Shown here: positions 43,498-51,100 of the stretch, piece after piece
How the letters are laid out: every line of letters starts with the position of its first letter
Position numbering within the stretch: the first letter of the stretch is position 1
Source: Guptibacillus hwajinpoensis
GTDB lineage: Bacteria > Bacillota > Bacilli > Bacillales > Guptibacillaceae
DNA length: 64,000 nt
Direction: 5' to 3'
Assembly: GCF_001039475.1 (NCBI RefSeq)
Contig: NZ_LELK01000001.1
Location: forward strand, 1,638,819-1,702,818
The notes under the pieces: model-generated
The model's database searches: none
The model's input: the letters and a program-made list of their open reading frames with translations, nothing else
Told to the model about the DNA's origin: nothing
Position numbers and translations under genes: made by a program

Positions 43498-44676
43498 TCA
43501 TTCGAAAAGTACTTCCATAACCTCTCGCTCCTGATCTTCTAACGTAAACCTCATCACATGAGGCGCTTCTCCATACGGATTCTTAACTGTTACTTGCCAC
43601 ATGTTCTCATTCTGTTGGTAATCGATTAGTGGCGTTTCCTTCAAAGCACGGTTATATTCTTCATCCGTTACCTTCTTCTTCTTACCATCCGTTATTAGAA
43701 CGTGCTCCCCATTTTCTTCATAGCCAATGGCGTCACCAGTATGCTCTTTGAACCACTGACGAACTTCCGGAGAATCCTTACTCGCTACATCGAGAACGGC
43801 TGACTTAGAAACACCATTGCTACTCCTAACATCGAATAGAAAATGCTCATATACGCTACAGTTCGAACCACAAACATCAACAATAATGGCATTTACCGGC
43901 AGCTCACTTTTCTCCAGTTTGTGTTTTCCTGCCGTATCAATACGATAATTTACCCCATCTGTTATCCCGAACCCTATGCGTTGCCCATCTGAGCGTAAGG
44001 TATAAGAATTAATCCCTTTATGATTAAGCATCGGTTTCTTGATAAGATCAAGCTGCGCAAGGAAAAAGCTCGCTTGCATGTAAGGTGGTTCACCGTTTTG
44101 GTAGTACTGCACTCTTTCTACCTTTTGCCTTTTCACGATAAGCTTTTTGTCATTTTCTGAAAGTCTGATCCGATAATGAATATTCTGAGGATGACCATTT
44201 TCCTCCATATCCATTTGTATATCTTGCAGGTCTCCTTCATCGTTCATCATCAGTTTGAAGTGTTTGATTTTCACACCATGTTCTAAGTCGCTAAACTCGT
44301 TATGTACATTCTCCCATTCTTCCACCAAGCTCCCATTGTAGAAATTCGTATTCTGTAACTCGATCTCTCGAGGCCATTCAAAAATGGTTGTTTCCACAAA
44401 TGGAATAAGGGTCGATAGAAGATAAACAAGCAGTCCTATATATGCCGCTCGTTTCTTCACGTTCGCGTTGATTCGAATGTTTCTAGAAAACAATAAGAAA
44501 ATTAGAAATCCAAGCGGAAGCTTCCAATCATTCCATTCAAACGTAAACCCACCAAGAATGGTGTAGCCGATTAGTTTTACTAATAAGTATGGTTCTAATT
44601 CGTCTGATTTAAGAAATAGCGTGATAAGCGCAACCAAGATTAGTAGTAATCCTAACAATGGAATTAGTTGATACAT
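43498..44676 (-). CDS. Hypothetical membrane protein with large C-terminal soluble domain
   Basis: About 392 residues. Four or so N-terminal helices (MYQLIPLLGLLLILVALIT onward, to about residue 105) are followed by a soluble, probably extracytoplasmic domain rich in beta-strand pattern. A Cys pair (VCGSNC) lies within it. I use the ATG at 44676 with AGGAGGGG upstream; the frame is open 22 codons further. A 3' remnant of a paralogue lies at 40320-40398. Family not recognised. Confidence 0.65.
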   Translation of the reverse strand: MYQLIPLLGLLLILVALITLFLKSDELEPYLLVKLIGYTILGGFTFEWNDWKLPLGFLIFLLFSRNIRINANVKKRAAYIGLLVYLLSTLIPFVETTIFEWPREIELQNTNFYNGSLVEEWENVHNEFSDLEHGVKIKHFKLMMNDEGDLQDIQMDMEENGHPQNIHYRIRLSENDKKLIVKRQKVERVQYYQNGEPPYMQASFFLAQLDLIKKPMLNHKGINSYTLRSDGQRIGFGITDGVNYRIDTAGKHKLEKSELPVNAIIVDVCGSNCSVYEHFLFDVRSSNGVSKSAVLDVASKDSPEVRQWFKEHTGDAIGYEENGEHVLITDGKKKKVTDEEYNRALKETPLIDYQQNENMWQVTVKNPYGEAPHVMRFTLEDQEREVMEVLFE

Positions 44677-44801
44677 GTTCCCCTCCTTTATAAGCATGAT
44701 TTTGAATCGTTCATTCACAGCACCCACTAGCCATGATAACAATTCTCTTTATTCGTTACGTTCTGATTTCCCAAAAGGTTCCTTTTCTGAAAGAAAAATA
44801 A

Positions 44802-44840
44802 TAATGCCTGTTCCCCAACATGTTGGAGAACAGGCTATTT
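44802..44840. terminator. Stem-loop without an obvious gene
   Basis: GCCTGTTC pairs with GAACAGGC, with an inner CCAAC/GTTGG pair and T-rich flanks on the plus strand. No plus-strand gene precedes it closely, so it may be left over from a deleted gene. Confidence 0.5.
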
Positions 44841-44888
44841 TGACTTTGTTGTCGCAGGCCTTCCCTACTTCAACGAAGGCTGTATAAT

Positions 44889-44911
44889 GGTGCCTGTCAC
44901 CACCCGGTTTA
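44889..44911 (+). repeat. Interspersed repeat, copy b (truncated)
   Basis: GGTGCCTGTCACCACCCGGT is intact, but the GCTCGAATTATGTCGAA half seen in other copies is replaced by unrelated sequence. Confidence 0.65.
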
Positions 44912-44956
44912 CGGCCTTACACTTTTGCAAAGTGATGATCGCGTACCTCGTAATCG

Positions 44957-45076
44957 CTTTTGGAGTCGATTGGCGCTATAGCACTGATGACCTACACCGT
45001 GATCTGGTTTGCATTTTATTTGTACTTCAAACATGAATCGAAAAAAATGAACGAAGACCTTCAGCATATTAAATAA
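44957..45076 (+). pseudogene. Remnant of a small membrane protein
   Basis: A short open frame codes for one helix and a charged tail (GAIALMTYTVIWFAFYLYF, then KHESKKMNEDLQ) up to the TAA at 45074. It has no ribosome binding site, and repeat copy b with unrelated sequence lies just upstream. It looks like the 3' end of a gene cut by a rearrangement. Confidence 0.35.
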
Positions 45077-45093
45077 GGCTCTACCACAAAGGA

Positions 45094-45111
45094 GTCAGGT
45101 ACGTACCTGAC
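45094..45111. terminator. Perfect 18-bp palindrome, GTCAGG family
   Basis: GTCAGGTACGTACCTGAC is self-complementary and is flanked by GGA and CCCC/TTTT. It can end transcription from both sides, including the minus-strand gene at 45129. It is related to the GTCAGGCAC elements after both cotA copies. Confidence 0.7.
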
Positions 45112-45128
45112 CCCTCTTTTACCATGCG

Positions 45129-45359
45129 CTAATTTAATAATACCCCTTCCATTGATACAAACAATATAAATAGGAAAGCACCAACTAATAACAACCCCAT
45201 CGTTTTTCGTTCTTTTTGAAATTCTTCTATTCCCATGACCAGCATCAGTATACTTAAGAAAAACATCATAAGAGGCAAAAGATCAACATGTTTTGTAATC
45301 AGTACATAAACACTTATTGAAAAAGTTGTAATCGATAAAACCATTCGTAATATCTTCAA
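45129..45359 (-). CDS. Small membrane protein, DUF3953/YczI-like
   Basis: A 76-residue protein of two to three helices (LRMVLSITTFSISVYVLI, LLPLMMFFLSILMLVMGI, LLLVGAFLFILFVSMEG) with EEFQKERK between them, as in the YczI/DUF3953 group. The start TTG at 45359 is chosen because AAGGAGG lies six bases upstream; an open frame continues to 45428 without a site. Function unknown. Confidence 0.65.
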   Translation of the reverse strand: MKILRMVLSITTFSISVYVLITKHVDLLPLMMFFLSILMLVMGIEEFQKERKTMGLLLVGAFLFILFVSMEGVLLN

Positions 45360-45437
45360 TGAAACCCTCCTTTTCATTCCCATATCGATTATTTCAAAAC
45401 TCTCCCGGTAAATCCATATGTATTTCATGCTTCACAA

Positions 45438-45473
45438 AAGACCAGACGGCTATAGGACGGTCCACCTGGTCTT
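45438..45473. terminator. Stem-loop, orphan
   Basis: AAGACCAG pairs with CTGGTCTT over a 20-base loop. No complete gene ends here; it may mark a lost gene. Confidence 0.35.
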
Positions 45474-45557
45474 CTGTTACTTATTAAGAAGCTGGACTGA
45501 ATCATCTCAGGATCGTTACCGTGATCCTTGAAGGTAATCAAGTGATTGAGTTCGCGA

Positions 45558-45600
45558 GTGCCTGTCACCACCCGATTTTGCTCGAATTATGTCGAATCGA
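45558..45600 (+). repeat. Interspersed repeat, copy c
   Basis: A full copy: GTGCCTGTCACCACCCGAT, then TTTGCTCGAATTATGTCGAA and TCGA. It differs from copies d and f at a few bases. Confidence 0.75.
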
Positions 45601-45636
45601 TTTGGAGGTGGTTGACATAGGTACTCCAAATCAAAG

Positions 45637-45672
45637 TAGAGCTTAGAGGGACATCTACGCTTCTAAGCTCTA
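45637..45672 (-). terminator. Terminator of the 45687-46154 gene
   Basis: An 11-bp stem (TAGAGCTTAGA with TCTAAGCTCTA) over a 14-base loop, 15 bp after the stop of the minus-strand gene. Confidence 0.65.
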
Positions 45673-45686
45673 CTATCTATTTCACT

Positions 45687-46154
45687 TTATTTAATCACCT
45701 TAGCTAACCCTAATGCAAAATGCTCCCACAGTATTTTCTCGACAGCCTCGCCCTTTGTTTCATCACAATCAACAATGAGAATAACTTCCGATTGTCTCCC
45801 CTTTAGTCTATGCTTTTTCTTTGTGGTCTTTAAGACTATAATCAAACGAATTAGAAACCCGATCATAAATCCACCTACAGCACCAATTAGCCCCCAATAG
45901 ATTGGCCCCCACGCTAGTTTAAATCCAATGCTAGCAGTGACTACAGCAAATACTGTTGCTAACGGCATTGCGATATCAATCAGAGATATTCCGTCTGAAC
46001 GATGCAAAGTATCAAAGATCTTCCTGCTTTCTTCACGATTATCAAGTGGCACTGCGTATATGTCTTCGCTTTTTATACCGATTTTCTCTAGATTGGAAAT
46101 GGCGATCTCTAGAAAGATATGATTCTCAAAGGTTGAAAAGATTTGCATACTCAT
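45687..46154 (-). CDS. Hypothetical two-helix membrane protein
   Basis: A 155-residue protein. An N-terminal alpha/beta stretch (MQIFSTFENHIFLEIAI) is followed by two glycine-rich helices (about 63-105, with GLIGAVGGFMIGFL), a basic loop and a C-terminal strand-helix-type stretch (SEVILIVDCDETKGEAVE). The two soluble parts could form one ferredoxin-like domain on one side of the membrane. Its start overlaps the stop of the upstream gene by four bases, so the pair is coupled. Confidence 0.65.
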   Translation of the reverse strand: MSMQIFSTFENHIFLEIAISNLEKIGIKSEDIYAVPLDNREESRKIFDTLHRSDGISLIDIAMPLATVFAVVTASIGFKLAWGPIYWGLIGAVGGFMIGFLIRLIIVLKTTKKKHRLKGRQSEVILIVDCDETKGEAVEKILWEHFALGLAKVIK

Positions 46155-46939
46155 ATCATCTTTTTTCCTTTCAGTATGCGAAATGTTCTTGCTTGATAAT
46201 GTTTCTTAAGGAAACGTCTTTGTTCTTTTTCATAAAGCTTATTGTTCTCTACTGTATTCATATAGGCGTCGAAGATAGCGAAACCATATACAGAAGGAAA
46301 CATAAGAAACCATTCAGGTTTCAGAACATTTGTCGCTTTATCGATCTCTCCTAAGAAAAGCAGGGATACTCCTTCTAACATGTGTGAGTAATAAAAGAAA
46401 ACAACACTCCAAATAATAACAACAAAGGCAGAAATAATTCTATGAATGTATAATTGTCCTAATCCCGGCATAAACAATGACCATAAAGCAGCTAAGAAAG
46501 GGTTTCTTTTATCCAGGTAATTGATTTCTAAAGCGCCGATACTGAACGAGTTAATTTCATGATCTTCTCGTTCGGATAGGATATAAACGTTATTTAAATC
46601 AACCGTAGTACGGTAACTATCCCATATGGCGAAAATATAGACGGGTATATAAATAAGCAGCCAACGCGTATCTAATACTTCTTTTGCCATGGGAATGTTT
46701 CCCTGAAACGAATAAATCATTGCTTGATTGACATGCGCCCTTAAATTTATAACTACTTCCCATGCAAGAAGGAGAAATCCTCTAATGTACTTAGACAACA
46801 ACAAGTGACCAAACCCAGGGAAAGCTACCGACCACCATGCGATTACATAAGGATTTCTTAAATGAATGTGAGTTGTTCCAAGAATACTAACATAGGCTTT
46901 ATACCTTCTGGCCGTATTATCATTACTATAATTATCCAA
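46151..46939 (-). CDS. Membrane protein with an internal duplication
   Basis: A 262-residue protein made of two similar halves. The first (from about residue 27) reads RNPYVIAWWSVAFPGFGHLL and the second (from about 145) RNPFLAALWSLFMPGLGQLY. Each half continues with two more helices and ends in FAIWDSYRTTVDLNNVY / FAIFDAYMNTVENNKLY. The P-G-x-G motif recalls TM2-type and related proteins. Function unknown. It is coupled to the downstream 155-residue gene by a four-base overlap. Confidence 0.7.
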   Translation of the reverse strand: MDNYSNDNTARRYKAYVSILGTTHIHLRNPYVIAWWSVAFPGFGHLLLSKYIRGFLLLAWEVVINLRAHVNQAMIYSFQGNIPMAKEVLDTRWLLIYIPVYIFAIWDSYRTTVDLNNVYILSEREDHEINSFSIGALEINYLDKRNPFLAALWSLFMPGLGQLYIHRIISAFVVIIWSVVFFYYSHMLEGVSLLFLGEIDKATNVLKPEWFLMFPSVYGFAIFDAYMNTVENNKLYEKEQRRFLKKHYQARTFRILKGKKMI

Positions 46940-47038
46940 AAATATCCATCCTTATGAATTCAATGATGCTCATATTTTTTACATAAGCTTAGAAAATTAT
47001 TAAACATCCAGAAATCTATAACAGTTAGGAGAGAAAAA

Positions 47039-47119
47039 ATGCTCAATATCTTTCAATTACACCCTACTAACATAAGCACCAACATGCTAGACACCTTCTA
47101 TCGTTATCAAGTAAACAAT
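47039..47119 (+). pseudogene. 5' fragment of a GNAT acetyltransferase gene, cut at repeat copy d
   Basis: An ATG preceded by AGGAG starts 27 codons reading MLNIFQLHPTNISTNMLDTF and then YRYQVNN. The intact acetyltransferase at 48336 begins MLMIKSLHSTDIEDSMLDTF and NRSQVTQ. Homology ends exactly where repeat copy d begins at 47120. It is a truncated paralogue. Confidence 0.7.
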
Positions 47120-47160
47120 GGTGCCTGTCACCACCCGGTTTTGCTCGAATTATATCGAAT
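47120..47160 (+). repeat. Interspersed repeat, copy d, at a gene break
   Basis: GGTGCCTGTCACCACCCGGT followed by TTTGCTCGAATTATATCGAA. Its left end coincides with the end of the truncated GNAT fragment. On the right, a minus-strand open frame (to 47313) runs into it and ends inside it. Confidence 0.75.
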
Positions 47161-47307
47161 GATGTCACTTAGTTTTTGAATTACGAGGACTCTTTGATTT
47201 AGGAATAATTGTTCAACTAAAAGTTTAGTCGCTTCTCCAATAAAGTTTCCGAACTCCATTTCATGAATTTTGAAAGTAGTGACGTCAGCATGCTGATCAG
47301 CTGCTAT

Positions 47308-47353
47308 ACACAAAAAAGCTAACTCTAGTCTCTCGGAAGTTAGCTTTTTGTGT
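47308..47353 (-). terminator. Terminator of the DUF421 gene
   Basis: A stem of about 17 bp (ACACAAAAAAGCTAACT with AGTTAGCTTTTTGTGT) over a 12-base loop, with T-runs in both directions, 33 bp after the stop codon. Confidence 0.8.
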
Positions 47354-47385
47354 AATCTTCACTGTTCTTGAACGCCCTTATGTGT

Positions 47386-48084
47386 TTAACGAACAACGGA
47401 TTCACCCTTCATATCCACATGGATTGTTCCGTCTGTCTTTACCTCCGCATAGAACACTTCTGAAGGGGAAGTAGCACCCGCTCGTTCCATTTGTTCGACT
47501 AACCATTTCTCATCCCGATTCAACATCACCAGGTTCTTAATGTTAACGACACCATCTGATATGACTTCCATTGCGATTGGAAAATGTTTTGGCTTACTCA
47601 AAACATTCATATCGTTTCTCGTAACGAACTGATGTGGATCGGTTTTCAAAACAGACAGCTTCCCATTCGTCTCAAATATCGCTAGATCAACCTCTGATAA
47701 TTGAAAGACATTTTTTTCTCTTAACAGCGTTCGTAACGTATCGATATCCAAACGGGTTCGACGAAGAGAATGTTCCATGATCTTGCCTTCTCTAATGACG
47801 ATGATTGGCTCCCCCGTCGTCACCTTACGTGCTCCTTTGAATTTAATATCAATAAACCCAATCAGTATTGGGATAGCAAGCCATGCCACAAGCACGATTA
47901 CTCCTTGGAATATCCGTAAATCCTGATTGACCACTAGATTCGCAGCTAGAGATCCAATCGCTACGGATGATACCCAATTGAATAACGTCATTTGACTTAT
48001 TTCTTTTCTTCCTGCTATTCTCGCGAGCACAAATAGCACAGTGAATGTAACCGCTAATCGAAGTAATAATTCTGACATACTCAT
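47386..48084 (-). CDS. DUF421 family membrane protein (YetF/YdfS-like)
   Basis: A 232-residue protein with three N-terminal helices containing ARIAGRKEISQMTLFNWV, then two small cytoplasmic domains with PIIVIREGKIMEHSLRRTRL, NVFQLSEVDLAIFETNGKLSV (cited as parts of one domain) and a C-terminal GTIHVDMK. This is the typical DUF421/DUF3290-associated architecture of the YetF family found in spore formers. Its molecular role is not firmly known; some relatives affect stress and germination. Confidence 0.85.
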   Translation of the reverse strand: MSMSELLLRLAVTFTVLFVLARIAGRKEISQMTLFNWVSSVAIGSLAANLVVNQDLRIFQGVIVLVAWLAIPILIGFIDIKFKGARKVTTGEPIIVIREGKIMEHSLRRTRLDIDTLRTLLREKNVFQLSEVDLAIFETNGKLSVLKTDPHQFVTRNDMNVLSKPKHFPIAMEVISDGVVNIKNLVMLNRDEKWLVEQMERAGATSPSEVFYAEVKTDGTIHVDMKGESVVR

Positions 48085-48186
48085 CGTAAAACACCCTTCT
48101 ATCGTGAACCGTCCACAATGGATGGATTTCTTAGCATCACTATCTACTATCTGCTATATCCTTAAAGACTATTCAAGCAGTCGAGC

Positions 48187-48226
48187 GGTGCCTGTCACCA
48201 CCCGTTTTTGCTCGAATATTGTCGAG
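48187..48226 (+). repeat. Interspersed repeat, copy e
   Basis: GGTGCCTGTCACCACCCGTT followed by TTTGCTCGAATATTGTCGA. It lies between the divergent DUF421 and GNAT genes. Confidence 0.75.
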
Positions 48227-48335
48227 AGCACGCTTGATTTTCTCACAAGCCCAGAAACATACCTTCTTCTAATGACATCCGCTAATTCCAGTTCTATACT
48301 AATCTTAAGAAACCAATTAGCGAAGGAGAAGCCAC

Positions 48336-48875
48336 ATGCTCATGATCAAATCACTACACTCTACCGACATAGAAGACAGCATGCTCGACACCTTTAATCG
48401 TTCACAAGTCACACAAAACGTTCTCGTTCATGAATCAGGACATTTACTCCAGAAGGAAGATAGCTTTAAAGATGAGTGGACATTCCAGCAAAAACGAGAA
48501 ATCATAAAGCATTTCCGCCATGTACTAAATCTAGGTGGAGCTGTAATTGTCGCTACGTTGGAGTTAAGAATTGCGGGATTTGCAGTAATCGAGCCAGAAG
48601 AATTTGGACAAACATTCCGTTACCGCGAATTATCTTACATCCATGTCACCTTAGAACATCGTGGCAAAGGAATTGGTAGGAAGCTTTTCGAAAAAACAAG
48701 TAACGTTGCCAGAGAGTTAGGTGCGGATAAATTGTACATCGGTTCTCACCCTGCCGTTGAAACGCAGCGCTTCTATTCTGAGATGGGGTGCGTTTTGGCT
48801 AAAGAAATCAACGAATCTATTTACCTTCGAGAAACACGAGACATTCAGTTGGAGTTTGGTGTATCTAGATCATGA
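48336..48875 (+). CDS. GNAT family N-acetyltransferase
   Basis: A 179-residue acetyltransferase with the acetyl-CoA loop RGKGIGRKLF (about 112-121), preceded by YIHVTLEH and followed by LYIGSHPAVETQRFYSEMGC, the usual motif B region. The ATG at 48336 has AAGGAG eight bases upstream. A strong terminator follows. A truncated paralogue lies about 1.3 kb upstream. Substrate unknown. Confidence 0.88.
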   Translation: MLMIKSLHSTDIEDSMLDTFNRSQVTQNVLVHESGHLLQKEDSFKDEWTFQQKREIIKHFRHVLNLGGAVIVATLELRIAGFAVIEPEEFGQTFRYRELSYIHVTLEHRGKGIGRKLFEKTSNVARELGADKLYIGSHPAVETQRFYSEMGCVLAKEINESIYLRETRDIQLEFGVSRS

Positions 48876-48904
48876 TTCATTAAAGTAGTACTTAATCACA
48901 TTAG

Positions 48905-48945
48905 AAAAAGCCACCCAAATGACATAGTGATTTGGGTGGCTTTTT
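48905..48945. terminator. Terminator of the GNAT gene
   Basis: A perfect 16-bp stem (48905-48920 with 48930-48945) over a 9-base loop, with T5 on one side and A5 on the other. Confidence 0.9.
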
Positions 48946-48974
48946 CAGTTGTTCTACCTATGTTACTTGCGTAT

Positions 48975-49160
48975 TTATTCTTCCTTTTTCTTAGATATAC
49001 TCTCGAAATAGTCATACCTCTCTTTTTGAATGTTTTTTTGAGCGTGATTCCATTTATTATATTTTATATTAAATGTGATAATAGAAATGATGACTAAAAG
49101 AGGAATGATAATTGGAATAAAAATTAACCATAAAAACAGATGCCATAGCGAAAAATCTAA
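48975..49160 (-). CDS. Possible small membrane protein without a standard start
   Basis: A frame from about 49157 to the TAA at 48975 encodes WHLFLWLIFIPIIIPLLVII, a second hydrophobic part and a charged tail (NIQKERYDYFES). TTGGAG lies just upstream, but no ATG, GTG or TTG is in phase after it, so the 5' end may be damaged or may use a rare start. It is the first of three similar small membrane frames on this strand. Confidence 0.35.
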   Translation of the reverse strand, partial: LDFSLWHLFLWLIFIPIIIPLLVIISIITFNIKYNKWNHAQKNIQKERYDYFESISKKKEE

Positions 49161-49241
49161 TCATCACTCCAAGCTAAATTATCTGTTGTAATGTATACGA
49201 GTACATTGACCTACACCAGAAATTAAAAAATAGGATCATAT

Positions 49242-49400
49242 TTAGTTTGAGTTCTTTTTATCTCTATATACAGATATCTCTATTAGGCTCAATATCAATA
49301 ACCCAATTATAAATAATAATGTCTGATCCCATATCAACAGAAAAGCTAGAACAAATATTAATAGTAAGCTTCTTAACCACTGCTTGTGCAATATTCTCAT
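49242..49400 (-). CDS. Small membrane protein (52 aa)
   Basis: The ATG at 49400 follows AGGGGT at a spacing of about six. It encodes a basic N-terminus (MRILHKQWLRS), two close helices (LLLIFVLAFLLIW, LLFIIGLLILSLIEI) and a hydrophilic tail (YRDKKNSN). The size and pattern resemble the DUF3953-like protein at 45129. Function unknown. Confidence 0.5.
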   Translation of the reverse strand: MRILHKQWLRSLLLIFVLAFLLIWDQTLLFIIGLLILSLIEISVYRDKKNSN

Positions 49401-49532
49401 GTAGAACCCCTATCTCTGTCCAAAAATTTAAATCCTCTTAAATTATTTGTCTTGGACTCTTTCCTTTTCAAATAGAGAAAAATCCATGTATGCCTTAACT
49501 ATCCACTTAGTCGTAAGAACATACTTCCTTTG

Positions 49533-49697
49533 TTAGCTCTTTTTCTTCCAGTCTTCATAAAAATTGCTTAAAATTGTTCTAATTTCATTTAGAGTGAGCA
49601 GTATTAAAAATAACATCATAAAGGTAACTATTTCTTCCGTGATAAATGACAATACGGCAATCATGCTTATCCAAACCCAGAAATATTTTATATTCAA
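49533..49697 (-). CDS. Small membrane protein (54 aa)
   Basis: The TTG at 49697 follows GAGGG at a suitable distance. It encodes YFWVWISMIAVLSFITEE, a second helix (VTFMMLFLILLTLNEI) and a charged tail (FYEDWKKKS). It is similar in layout to the 49242-49400 protein and the DUF3953-like protein, so the cluster may have arisen by duplication. Confidence 0.5.
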   Translation of the reverse strand: MNIKYFWVWISMIAVLSFITEEIVTFMMLFLILLTLNEIRTILSNFYEDWKKKS

Positions 49698-49775
49698 CCA
49701 TATGCCCTCATCTCTTATAGTTAAAGTTTTGCCCCTCGATTGCTGATTACCGTTATCATGCTAAATTTAAATTCA

Positions 49776-50186
49776 TCAATGCCTCTCAATACTTATCACA
49801 TCATCTTCAGGAGTAAGCAGACCCTTCTCTCCAAATGACAAATCAGACTTCTGACGATCTATTTCCGCATATTGAACAACTTTATCTCCGTTTACAAAAA
49901 CCAAAAGGTAAATATCGTCTCTCATTTCGAGATTGCTAGGATCTTTAAAATTCAAACCCAATTTTTCTTCTATGTTCCCTTGCGTTGTATAAGGCGTGAA
50001 ACTATACGCTTTTTCCCAAGCGAAATTTGTAAGTGTGTTAACTCTAATCTCACTCTGACTTTTATCTTCTACCATAGATTGAATGGAATTCTCTAAGTCT
50101 TTATAACGTTGAACATCGCTCTGGCTACATCCTCCTAATACCAACAACAATAAACAAAATAAAGAAAGTGGATTCCTCAAATTCAT
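49776..50186 (-). CDS. Hypothetical lipoprotein
   Basis: A 136-residue secreted lipoprotein. The signal peptide contains SLFCLLLLVLGGC, with the acylated cysteine at residue 20. The mature domain has FAWEKAYSFTPYTTQGNIEE and DDIYLLVFVNGDKVVQYAEI, a pattern seen in several small Bacillus lipoproteins of unknown role. Confidence 0.7.
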   Translation of the reverse strand: MNLRNPLSLFCLLLLVLGGCSQSDVQRYKDLENSIQSMVEDKSQSEIRVNTLTNFAWEKAYSFTPYTTQGNIEEKLGLNFKDPSNLEMRDDIYLLVFVNGDKVVQYAEIDRQKSDLSFGEKGLLTPEDDVISIERH

Positions 50187-50313
50187 CTACCTCTCACGTA
50201 ACAAAGTCTTTTGGATATGTAGTACTGATATTATCCCATCAAAACAACAATGGCTTTAGCGCTCGCCTTTCCACTTTTGCTGCTACTGAAAAAGTAAGAC
50301 TAAAGTTTGAATA

Positions 50314-50850
50314 CTAGTTTTTAAACAGACGAACTAAAAATCCATCTTCTTCGACAGTAGGCATAAAAAATGTAACGCCATAACTTGTCGCAATTGCCAT
50401 AGTCATTGTCCAAAAAACCAAACTGGTCATCATCCAGGCAGTTACCTTTTTTCTATTTGAAGCGAAACCCATCCCCATAAACGCTGATATATGAGATCCC
50501 ACGAAAAAAGGACCGATAATCGTTAATCCAGGTAATCCATACTTATTAAAAAGCACTCTTGCGCGTTTACCTTTCTTCGACTCTTCCATTCCATCGACAT
50601 CATCTTCTGTCGTCGCCACTTCCTCTTCTGCATCACCTTGCTTCCGTTTTTGTTTACGCCTTTGCATCCATTTCTTCACGTTATCCACAAAGACGATTAA
50701 CAAAATGACTGTGAGTGCATTACCTAAAAAAGCAAGTACCGCTGTCCATACTGGAGAGAGCCCTCCGATGACTGCTAAAGGGATCACAGTAACAAGTTCA
50801 AATAAGGGTACCGCTGCCAAGACAAATACTAATAGATACGATAAAAACAT
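50314..50850 (-). CDS. Small multidrug export family protein (COG2426)
   Basis: About 178 residues. N-terminal helices include LAAVPLFELVTVIPLAVIGG (the P-x-x-E motif of the family) and LAFLGNALTVILLI. A long charged loop rich in K, R and E (about 68-100) is followed by KYGLPGLTIIGPFFVGSH and two more helices. This matches the small multi-drug export family (PF06695). I prefer the ATG at 50850; an in-frame TTG seven codons upstream is possible. The transport substrate is not established. Confidence 0.75.
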   Translation of the reverse strand: MFLSYLLVFVLAAVPLFELVTVIPLAVIGGLSPVWTAVLAFLGNALTVILLIVFVDNVKKWMQRRKQKRKQGDAEEEVATTEDDVDGMEESKKGKRARVLFNKYGLPGLTIIGPFFVGSHISAFMGMGFASNRKKVTAWMMTSLVFWTMTMAIATSYGVTFFMPTVEEDGFLVRLFKN

Positions 50851-51100
50851 AGTCTCAAGTCCTCTCTTCAATCTAATAGTTTATTGATTTTCTTACTAGT
50901 TACGTATAATCAAGCAAAGGCAATGCCCTTTACACTGACCTACTATCTTTCCTCTTTCTTCTTACATATTCCTGTCCATGGACCTAATACCAATTATTTC
51001 AAATTTCAAGAACTAACTCAATCTTTATTTCACAAAAAATGGAAGCATATCTTAATTTCAGATAACTTCCCTTTACTTAAATAGATTCAATCTAATTTCA

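Noticed and set aside
47128-47313. Minus-strand 61-codon frame
   Set aside because: Its C-terminal codons come from repeat copy d and it starts inside a terminator arm. It is probably a shadow or fragment rather than a gene.
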